Of a DNA stretch of 64,000 nucleotides, positions 56,638 through 64,000 are shown one piece after another. Origin of the DNA: Musa acuminata AAA Group. Lineage: Eukaryota; Streptophyta; Magnoliopsida; Zingiberales; Musaceae. The notes under the pieces were generated by a model. It was not told the origin of the DNA, did not search any database, and was given only the letters and a program-made list of their open reading frames with translations. The DNA lies in assembly GCF_036884655.1 (NCBI RefSeq), contig NC_088349.1:44544501-44608500 (forward strand), read 5' to 3'. Position 1 is the stretch's first letter. Each line of letters starts with the position of its first letter. The translations under genes and the position numbers were made by a program.

Positions 56638-57180
56638 TTATTTGATTCTTAGATTTGAAACTACCCTTAATTTATCTTTTCCTAATTGACAAGCATCACA
56701 CATATTATCTTTGATGAACTTGATATGAGAAATTCCTCGTACAAGTTCTTTGGATGATATTTGAGTGATTAGTTTCATGCTAGCATGGCCTAATCTCCTA
56801 TGCCAAAGCCAAGCATCTTCATTCAAAACCGAGAAATACATTTCATTGCAAAGACCATTGATGTCAATGATGTATATGTTATTCTATTTTAATGCAATAA
56901 TAGATGTGGTTTTGTGTGGTTTTTCAATGATGCAAGCATTAGATTCGAATTTGACAATATATCCTTTATCACATAATTGACTAATGCTTAAGAGGTTATG
57001 TTTTAAACCATCAACTAACAAAACATCTTCAATAAAGAAGTTGGATTTGTTACCTATGGTTCCTTTGCCACTGATTTTACCCTTGTTGTTGTCTCCGAAG
57101 GTGACATAACCTTCGTCTATGCTAGTGAGCTTAGAGAATTAAAATGGATCTCTACTCATATGCCTTGAGCATCCACTATC
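56638..57180 (-). pseudogene. B2 protease and GAG-pre-integrase remnant
   Basis: EDAWLWHRRLGHASMKLITQISSKELVRGISHIKFIKDNMCDACQLGK (56841-56690) is the zinc-binding GAG-pre-integrase domain. Upstream (to 57180) lies protease text up to the region equal to B3's DSGCSRHM, where B3 has inserted. Stops are present. Confidence 0.8.
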
Positions 57181-58448
57181 TGTTGAATCTCGGATTTTGA
57201 TAATAAAATCAATTGATGGGTTAATTGATCTAATCCATATTATTAAAGTTGAGTGTGCAGGATTAACTACGATAGTCTAAAAACATAAAGCAAGGATACC
57301 GGAGTCAAGTTCGATGGACGTTTGAGAGTCCAAAGATTCGTCGAAGATGCTATCGAAACCAACCAAGAAAGAACGAAGACTTGTCGGAACTTTCGGAAGT
57401 CCGCCGAAGAGAACGTCGGAGGTTCACAGAGATCACCGAGAAGGCTCGGCTACTCGTTGAATTCGTTACAAGATCGGGAGCCTATTGGGAGTCCGCCAGA
57501 AGAAACCCGAGGGCGTATCGGAAGTCCACCGGAAGAACGCAGGAAAGCTCGCCGAAACAAAGCTTGACGTTGGCCGGTTAAACACTTGCTTAGAATTATG
57601 TTTTTAGGTATGTAGTTCACATGTAATTAGGGTTAGGATTAAGGAACAATCCTATACCTTGGTTAGGGGCCAACTGGGCCCAAAAGTGACTTGGTTTGGG
57701 TCGAACATAAAGCCCAACCAGAAATTTGTTAGGACGGGCGGTGGCACCGCCAAACTAGGCGGTGGCACTGCCCAGCACCCGAGACCAGGCGGTGGCACAG
57801 CCACCAACAGGTGGTGGCACCACCAGTACGCTTGCCTGACAAGACATTTACAGGCGGTGGCACCGCCACCGACAGGCAGTGGCACCGCTAGTCTCGGAAA
57901 CCCAAGAGAATTCAAAATTTGGAGCCCAAATTTTTATCCTCTTGGGACCTATAAATACCCCTCAATTCTCAGCAGAGAATATACTTTTTTCAAAGCAATA
58001 GTTTGATATATGAGCCTTAGAAAAGTCTTAGCAAGTCTTGTTTTTCAAATTGCTTGAGTGTTCACCTCCTCTCATCTTATTGAAAAGAATTGTAAGAGTG
58101 TGAACCACTTGTAAAGGTTGTAAGAGGGGTATTAGTCCTTCCCCTACAAAGAGATTTGCTAGTGGAAGTTGAGAGCCTCTTCGAAAGGCTTCGCAAGTGG
58201 ATGTAGGTCATTTTGACCGAACCACTTTAAAACTGCTGTGTTATCTGGTTTGCATCTTACTCTTGCCATATACATACTGCAAACTTCTTTACTTAGTCAC
58301 TACGCTTCCATACGCTTCTAAGTTATCAAGCTTCAAAATCGGTTTTAATCGATATTGGTTTTTATCGTACGGAAGATTTTTCCTAAACCGAAGTTTTAAT
58401 CCGCTGCACTAATTCACCCTCCCTCTTAGTGCCACTCCGATCCTAACA
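57181..58448 (+). repeat. B3 5' LTR (1268 bp)
   Basis: tgttgaatctcgg to ..cctaaca. Less than half the length of B1's LTR. It has about eight ggcggtggcaccgcc-type palindromes (57735-57895), a TATA box ctataaat (57949-57956), and no gacgtaaa minisatellite. The open frames at 57322-57581 and 57652-58006 are LTR shadows. Confidence 0.9.
57949..57956 (+). promoter_or_regulatory. TATA box of B3 5' LTR
   Basis: ctataaat in 'gggacctataaatacccc', about 55 bp downstream of the last palindrome. Confidence 0.75.
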
Positions 58449-58450
58449 AT

Positions 58451-58462
58451 TGGTATCAGAGC
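58451..58462 (+). other. B3 primer binding site
   Basis: tggtatcagagc, two bases after the LTR end. Confidence 0.9.
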
Positions 58463-58500
58463 AAGGCTCACTCTCATAGTTGGTTTAATACCCAAGAGAG

Positions 58501-59412
58501 ATGGCTTACTCTAGCATGCATGAGGGACATTCTATCACACGTCCACCTATGTTTAATAGGTCGGATTACACGTATTGGAAGACCTGTATGAGGATCTTCC
58601 TCATTTCCATGGATTTCGAGCTTTGGACTATTGTCGAAAATGAATTTCAAAAATCTTCTCTTCCGATGAGCGAATGGAATGACTCGGAGAAGAAGGTTTT
58701 TGCTTTAAACGCAAAGGCTATGAATGCCTTGTTTTGTGCACTAGACAAAAATGAGTTTAATCATGTTTCAATTTGTGATTCGGCTTTTGATATTTTGAGA
58801 ACTCTTGAGGTCACTCATGAAGGTACTAGCCGAGTGAAAGAGTCCAAAATCAACATTCTTGTGCACTCTTATGAACTTTTCCGAATGAAACCAAGTGAGT
58901 CCATCGGAGACATGTACACCCATTTCACGGATGTCATCAATGGACTCAAAGCTCTTGGTAAAGATTTTTCTAACTTTGAACTAGTAAGGAAAATCTTAAG
59001 ATCTCTTCCTAAAAATTGGGATCCAAAAGTTATGGCCATTCAATGGGCCAAGGACCTCAAAACATTCCCTCTTGAAGAACTTATTGGGTCTCTAATGACC
59101 TACGAAATGACGTGTCAAGATCATGACGAACTCGAGAACCCCCTTCCAAAGAACAGGAAGGATATGACACTCACATCACAAGAAGATCACTTGAAAGGAA
59201 CATCAAGTGATGAGGACAGTGAAAATGACATTGCACTCTTGACTCAAAATTTTAAAATTTTTTTAAGAAAGAACAAATTTAAAAATAACACCAAAAACAG
59301 ACTTGAATTTAAAAAGGACCAAGTGATATGCTATGAATGCAAGAAGCCAGGGCATTTCAAAATAAATGCCCTCAAGCCAAGAAGAAGCAACCAAAGAAGA
59401 AAAAAGCTCTAA
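58501..59412 (+). pseudogene. gag: B3 Gag, N-terminal part to the frameshift in the zinc knuckle
   Basis: From ATG 58501: RPPMFNRSDYTYWKTCMRIFL, LNAKAMNALFCALDKNEFNHVS, EVTHEGTSRVKESKINILVHSYELFRMKPSESIGDMYTHFTDVINGLKALGK, a Sirevirus Gag. At residue 280 or so the knuckle begins CYECKKPGHFK. A one-base loss in the A run at 59359-59362 shifts the frame, so the last cysteine of the knuckle is read only in the next frame. The product as encoded would end at 59412 without a complete knuckle. Confidence 0.85.
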
Positions 59413-60068
59413 AGGCAACTTGGGACGATTCAAGTGATTCCGAAAGTGAAGAAGCTAGCAACAAAGAGGAGGCAAACTTTGCGCTAATGGCCTTAGGAGA
59501 AGAGGTATGTGATTTAATTAATGAAGATTTATCTTTTAAAGAACTCTCTATCGCTTTTCATGAATTATTTGATGAATGTAGAACTGTTAGTAAGAAGTTA
59601 AGTATCTTAAAGAAAGAGCATGTTTTACTACAAAATAAGTTTGATAGTCTTCAAACTCCTCCATGCTCTAAATGTGAGCATTTAGAAGCAATAAAAAATA
59701 AAAATTTACTTCTTAAAGAAACCTTAAACAAGTTTAAGGTTGGTAGCAAAGGATTAGATATGATCCTTGCAAACAAGGGTCATGTCGCAAATAGAAGTGG
59801 AATTGGATTTGTAAAAGGATTACATCAAAATCCTATCACTTTCATGAAAGGACCTACATTACATGTTTCATCTTATATGAAATGCAACTTTTGTTACAAA
59901 TCCGGACATATTGCCTACAAATATTCATTTAGGAAAATTAGTCCACAAAAATTAATATGGGTTCCTAAAGGAACTATAAATGATTCAATAATGAATAACA
60001 AAACTAGTGGATCAATTTTTGAGGCACCCAAATTTAAATGGGTACCTAAAAATAATCCTCTTTTGTAG
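59363..60068 (+). pseudogene. B3 Gag, C-terminal part
   Basis: In the shifted frame NKCPQAKKKQPKKKK completes the knuckle and basic tail, followed by an acidic DDSSDSESEEA stretch and ANFALMALGEEV (the point after which B0 and B1 lose all coding). Then comes a coiled-coil-like segment (SKKLSILKKEHVLLQNKFDSLQ). A second knuckle, CNFCYKSGHIAYKY, has tyrosine in place of the last cysteine. The frame ends at TAG 60066, just before the protease. Confidence 0.8.
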
Positions 60069-60548
60069 ACAAACACACAAACTAGGAGCAAGAGATGGTA
60101 TCTCGATAGTGGATGCTCAAGACATATGACTGGAGATCCATCTCATTTTTCAATGCTCACTAGCAAAGAAGAAGGGTACGTCACCTTCGGAGATAACAAC
60201 AAAGGCAAAATCATTGGCAAGGGAACTATAGGTAACAAATTAAGTTTTTCTATTAATGATGTTCTACTAGTTGATGGATTGAAACATAATCTCTTGAGTA
60301 TTAGTCAATTATGCGATAAAGGTTATATCGTTAGATTCGAATCAAATATGTGTATTATCGAAAAACCAAACACTAACATGACTATGATTGCATTAAAACA
60401 AAATAATGTCTATACTATCAACCTTGTTGAACTAAGTAATGAAATGTGCTTCTTTGCTCTAAATGATGATGCTTGGCTTTGGCATAGGAGAATAGGCCAT
60501 GCAAGCATGAAACTAATATCTAAGATCTCATCTAAAGAATTAGTATGA
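60069..60548 (+). pseudogene. B3 protease and GAG-pre-integrase
   Basis: Same frame as the preceding part. The protease motif DSG is at 60105-60113 (YLDSGCSRHMTG). GAG-pre-integrase WLWHRRIGHASMKLISKISSKELV follows, ended by TGA 60546-60548 where B2 has an arginine codon. The stop fits a C-to-T change. Confidence 0.8.
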
Positions 60549-61460
60549 GGGATTCCAAATATGAAGTTTACTAAGGACAAAGTATGCGATGCATGTCAAC
60601 TAGAAATAAAAACTAGTTTCAAACCAAAAAATCAAATTAGCACCACTAGACCACTGCAATTGATCTATTTGGACTTATTTGGACCAATTGACACAACAAG
60701 TCTAGGAGGAAGCAAATATGCTTTTGTAATTATGGATGACTATACTAGGTACACTTGGACCTATTTCTCAGTTCACAAAAGTGATTGCTTCAAGTGCTTC
60801 TCAAAATTTTGTAAACTCACTCAAAACGCAAAGGGCTTCATGATTTCATCAATTCGGAGTGATCATGGTGGCGAATTTCAAAACCGTAATTTCCAAAGTC
60901 TTTGTGAAGTTAATGGATACAATCACAACTTCTCCACTCCAAGAAATCCTTAACAAAATGGAGTAGTTGAAAGAAAAAATAGAAACCTACAAGAAATGAT
61001 AAGAACTATGTTAAATGAACATAGTCTATCCAAGTATTTTTTTGCCGAAGCCGTAAATACGACTTGCTACATCATGAATAGGGTTTTAATAAGATCGTCT
61101 TCATCAAAAACTCCCTATGAATTATGGAATAACAAAAAACCAAATGTTTTTTATTTTAAAGTTTTCGGTTGCAAATGCTTTATTTTGAATGAAAAGGATG
61201 CCTTAGGAAAATTTGATGCTAAATCCGATGAAGGCATCTTTCTTGGTTACTCTTCCGTTTCTAAGATTTTTCATATTTTTAACAAAAGAACCTTAGTTAT
61301 AGAAGAGTCTATTCATGTAGTTTTTAATGAAATCTCTTATTTAAAGAAAAATGATTTTGATGATTATCTTGGTTTTGATAATTTGAATTTAAATGAACCC
61401 CCTCCTCAAAATAGCAACTTGGATGCTTCTTCTTTCGAAATTTCCTTACCCAAGGAATGA
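60549..61460 (+). pseudogene. B3 integrase (two internal stops)
   Basis: CDACQLEIKTSFKPKNQ (zinc site C-C), LIYLDLFGPIDTTSLGGSKYAFVIMDDYTRYTW (first D), IRSDHGGEFQ (second D kept, unlike B2), NGVVERKNRN (E). TAA at 60951-60953 stands where B2 has CAA for glutamine. The C-terminal part TPYELWNNKKPNVFYFKVFGCKCF continues to TGA 61458-61460. Both stops fit single transitions. Confidence 0.82.
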
Positions 61461-61466
61461 AAGTAT

Positions 61467-62345
61467 ATGGATGCTCATCCAAAGAAGCTAATTATAGGAG
61501 ATACATCAAAAGGGATTCAAACTCGCTCTTCTTTCAAGAATTTTTGTGCCAACGCCGCCTTCCTTTCTCAAATCGAACCAAAATGCATTAACGAGGCCTT
61601 AAAAGATGATTTTTGGGTCATAGCAATGCAAGAAGAATTGAACCAATTTGAGAGGAATGAGGTATGGAAGCTTGTTCCTAGACCTAGTGACCATTTAGTC
61701 ATTGGTACTAAATGGGTCTTCAGAAACAAGCAAGATAAATGCGGTATCATGGTTAGAAACAAGGCTAGATTAATGGCCAAAGGTTTCAACCAAGAAGAAG
61801 GTATCGACTACGAAGAAACCTTCGCTCCTATGGCAAGATTAAAAGCCATTAGGATGCTCCTTACCTATGCTAGTAGTAATAATTTTAAACTATTTCAAAT
61901 GGATGTCAAAAGTGCTTTCTTGAATGGTTTTATTTCCGAAGAAGTATATGTTGAACAACATCCCGGATTTGAAAACTCTCTTCTTCCTAATCATGTATTC
62001 AAATTGACTAGGGCTCTCTATGGCTTGAAACAAGCTCCTAGAGCTTGGTATGAAAGGCTTAGTTCCTTTCTTATTTTAAATAATTTTACCAAAGGCAAGG
62101 TTGATACTACATTGTTTATCAAACACTTTGAAAATAATTTTCTTATTGTACAAATTTATGTTGACGATATTATTTTTGGCTCTTCGGATGAATCACTATG
62201 TGAATCATTTGCCAAATGCATAAGTCACAAATTTGAAATGAGTTTAATGGGTGAATTAACTTTCTTTTTGGGATTACAAATCAAACAACTCAGTGATGGT
62301 ATATTTCTTAACCAATCCAAATATACATTAGAATTGTTAAAATGA
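61467..62345 (+). pseudogene. B3 reverse transcriptase
   Basis: 292 open codons: [69 protein letters not shown] at 62157-62168, FEMSLMGELTFFLGLQIKQ. All RT catalytic aspartates seen are present. Typical Maximus/SIRE lineage. It ends at TGA 62343-62345 where related copies have an arginine codon. Confidence 0.88.
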
Positions 62346-63101
62346 TTTAACATGAGTAATTCAAAAGCGATAAATACCCCTATGAGTACTTCAACTAAGT
62401 TAGATATGGATAAAAATAGTGAAAATTTCGATCAAAAAACATATAGGGGAATGATAGGTAGTCTACTCTACCTCACCGCGACTAGACCGGACATCACGTT
62501 TAGTATAGGACTCTGCGCTAGATTTCAATCTAATCCTAAATTATCTCACCTTAAGAGTGTTAAAAGAATATTTATATATCTTAAAGGAACTTCAAATTTA
62601 GGATTGTGGTATCCAAAGTCTGATAAATTCGATTTAATAGCTTATGCAGATGTCGATTTTGGCGGATGCAGGATAGATAGAAAAAGTACATCCGGAACAT
62701 GCCAATTTTTAGGACATGCACTTGTTTCTTGGACTTCCAAGAAACAAAATTCAGTTGCACTATCTACGGCGGAAGCCGAATACATTGCTGCAAGTGCATG
62801 ATGTGCACAAGTTGTCTGGATGAAAAATACATTAGAAGACTATAGAATTCACTTGAAAAACATTTCCATAAAATGTGATAATACAAGTGCCATATGTCTT
62901 ATCAAAAATCCGATCCAGCACTCTAGAACTAAGCATATAGATATTAGGCATCATTTCATACGCGATCATGTCCTTAACAATAATGTCGTTCTAGAATTTA
63001 TTGACAAAAAGCATCAATTAGTAGACATTTTTACAAAAGCCTTAAATGAAGACCAATTTGAATTCATTAGAAGGGAACTAGGTATGTTAAATTGTCCCTG
63101 A
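62346..63101 (+). pseudogene. B3 RNase H and end of pol
   Basis: Same frame. GSLLYLTATRPDITFSIGL, AYADVDFGGCRIDRKSTSG, VALSTAEAEYIAAS, then TGA 62799-62801, then MKNTLEDYRIHLKNISIKCDNTSAICL, HSRTKHIDIRHHFIRDHV and VDIFTKALNEDQFEFIRRELGML to the natural stop at 63099-63101. This is the full-length version of the fragment triplicated at 36757-42094. Confidence 0.85.
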
Positions 63102-63289
63102 AAATAAGCTTGTTTGAATGTATTTTTCGAATAATGTCTCATTCTTGTTCCGTTCTTTTATGGAGTTGATTTCATCCTTCTCTTTCGATTCCAAATGATA
63201 TATTATAGTAATATCTCAACCTATCTTGAGTCAAACACCTCTAAAAATTAAGAAGAGGGAAGAAAGAATTCTTTCTTCTCTTCCGCGGC

Positions 63290-63440
63290 AAGCTAGTGGT
63301 GGCACTGCCAGAATCGACGGTAGCATCGCCTGAGCGCTTGGGCGCCAGGCAGTGGCACCGCTTGTTTTGGCGGTGGCACCGCCCGAGAGCCCCTTTATAA
63401 CCCGAGGGGTTAGGGCCGACGGTGACACCACCCCCAACCC
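63290..63440 (+). promoter_or_regulatory. Internal LTR-like module: palindromes plus TATA
   Basis: After pol the sequence shows ggtggcactgcc, gcagtggcaccgc and ggcggtggcaccgcc palindromes (63297-63383) followed by ttataa (63395-63400), like the order palindromes-then-TATA in the U3 part of B3's own LTR. The next ATG in a sizeable frame is 163 bp downstream (63563). I infer an internal promoter for the extra open frame. Confidence 0.5.
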
Positions 63441-63562
63441 GTGAGAAACTGTCTTAAACTCTCCCACAACCTCTCTAAATCTTCATTCCAGCATTAGAAG
63501 CCTTGGAGAGAGATTCTTGTTGGTCCAAGCTCTCCATCTTCCAAGAGATTCTCAATAAGATA

Positions 63563-63934
63563 ATGGCTCCTAAAAGATCAAAAGGGAAAAGGGTTGAAGG
63601 AGATTCATATGACCAAGAACTTTTTAGATCCAAAGAAGTAGCTCTTAGGTTTCCAAACTTCGAAACAAGATGTATCCATAAGGGTAAACACGTTGATCTC
63701 AATGAACTAGGAAACCTAGAACCCATTAGGTGGTTTGCACATCTAGATGCCCTACCTCTGCTACAAATAAATGAACCAATCTATCCTAGGTTAGTTAGGC
63801 TATTTTATGCAAACTTATATGTGGATAATGATAGCCTAAGTACTTACCTACTAGGGACACAAATTAGAATTTTTTATAATACTATTTGTCAACTAATTGG
63901 AATCATTGAAAAAGATAGGGGTTGTTTATTTTAG
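63563..63934 (+). CDS. Extra open frame after pol (envelope position), plant transposon-protein-like, partial or truncated
   Basis: 123 codons from ATG 63563 (the frame is open back to 63503): MAPKRSKGKRVEGD, RFPNFETRCIHKGKHVDL, YPRLVRLFYANLYVDNDSLSTYLLGTQIRIFYNTICQLIGI. The YPRLVRLFYANL..(V)...GTQIRI..I..LIGI pattern resembles the N-terminal part of the 'putative plant transposon protein' domain family found in many plant retroelements (from memory of the pattern, not searched). It lies where SIRE-type elements can carry an envelope-like frame, but no signal peptide or membrane segment is visible. The frame ends at tag 63932 in mid-domain, so it is probably truncated by mutation. The function is unknown. 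Confidence 0.6.
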   Translation: MAPKRSKGKRVEGDSYDQELFRSKEVALRFPNFETRCIHKGKHVDLNELGNLEPIRWFAHLDALPLLQINEPIYPRLVRLFYANLYVDNDSLSTYLLGTQIRIFYNTICQLIGIIEKDRGCLF

Positions 63935-64000
63935 AGGTAAATGAGATGTCAATACAATCGGAGCAACTTACTCCGAAACCGTCGAAACTATTTTTGCAAA
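63935..64000 (+). other. B3 3' region, window end
   Basis: 66 bases after the extra frame's stop. Nothing recognised. The rest of the element lies outside the window. Confidence 0.5.

Larger units (their letters stand above)
25275..57180 (-). mobile_element. B2: autonomous-type Sirevirus, minus strand, heavily nested
   Basis: It begins with a reverse LTR (25275-25980 and 34702-35347, split by B1), then polypurine tract, AT-rich 3' region and RNase H (36757-37256, triplicated), then A2 (42095-54692), then the rest of pol (54693-57180). It is cut in the protease region by B3. Its gag, primer site and 5' LTR must lie to the right of the window. Protein text ([12 protein letters not shown] RT, FEMSLMGELTFFLGLQIK, HSRTKHIDIRHHFIRDHV) is that of the Maximus/SIRE lineage. 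The frames are broken and the second integrase aspartate is changed to valine, so it is dead. Confidence 0.85.
57181..64000 (+). mobile_element. B3: full-plan Sirevirus, plus strand, runs off the window
   Basis: 5' LTR 57181-58448, primer site, gag, protease, integrase, RT, RNase H (58501-63101), then a 3' region with an extra open frame (63563-63934). The left target copy would be ctatc (57176-57180) inside B2's protease; the right end is outside. The gag-pol is a single frame broken by one frameshift and six stops, so it is non-functional, but it shows the complete plan from which B0 and B1 are derived. Confidence 0.9.

Noticed and set aside
63563..63934. Calling the extra frame a true envelope protein
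   Set aside because: No signal peptide, transmembrane segment or coiled coil is visible. Only its position matches.

Overview
This window is nuclear DNA of a flowering plant and consists almost entirely of LTR retrotransposons nested inside one another. I see no host gene with a recognisable product, no rRNA or tRNA gene and no CRISPR. The mix of Ty1/copia Angela and Sirevirus (Maximus/SIRE) elements, with long GC-palindromic Sirevirus LTRs, would fit a monocot such as banana or its relatives (Musaceae). That is inference from family composition only. My names for the elements are D1 (Tork-type copia), A1/A2/A3 (Angela), B2/B3 (Sirevirus), B0/B1 (gag-only Sirevirus derivatives) and C (non-autonomous LARD-like element).

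Left block (1-25274). About 1 kb of unassigned AT-rich sequence is followed by D1 on the minus strand (about 1001-24840). D1 is split in its GAG-pre-integrase region by A3 (minus, 4272-23849). A3's 3' LTR is split by A1 (plus, 4391-13162), an 8.8-kb Angela element with two 1494-bp LTRs, a GAAAC target duplication, and a gag-pol frame broken by one stop codon. A3's integrase holds B0 (minus, 13862-18916). The DNA between A3's 3' LTR and B0 has been deleted.

Right block (25275-64000). B2 (minus) runs from 25275 to at least 57180. Its 3' LTR is split by B1 (plus, 25981-34696, GGTAC duplication), a young 8.7-kb element that encodes only Gag. Its RNase H region is split by A2 (minus, 42095-54692, CCTTT duplication), which carries C (48383-52951) in its leader. 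After A2 inserted, a 2419-bp segment joining B2's LTR end to A2's LTR start was tandemly triplicated (35203-42459). B2's protease region is split by B3 (plus, from 57181), which has a decayed gag-pol and, downstream of pol, an extra open frame preceded by an LTR-like TATA module; B3 runs off the window.

How the parts relate: the pol-less elements (B0, B1, C) must borrow reverse transcriptase and integrase from autonomous relatives such as B3-type and A1-type elements. The most interesting non-coding signal is a row of four stem-loops in the Angela leader. They share an 18-nt apical sequence, but each has its own complementary arms, and the row is conserved in A1, A2 and A3. It looks like a structured RNA element, perhaps for packaging, dimerisation or translation. 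The other notable signals are a zinc-knuckle-less Gag shared by two gag-only elements and a crossover history that can be read from the triplication.
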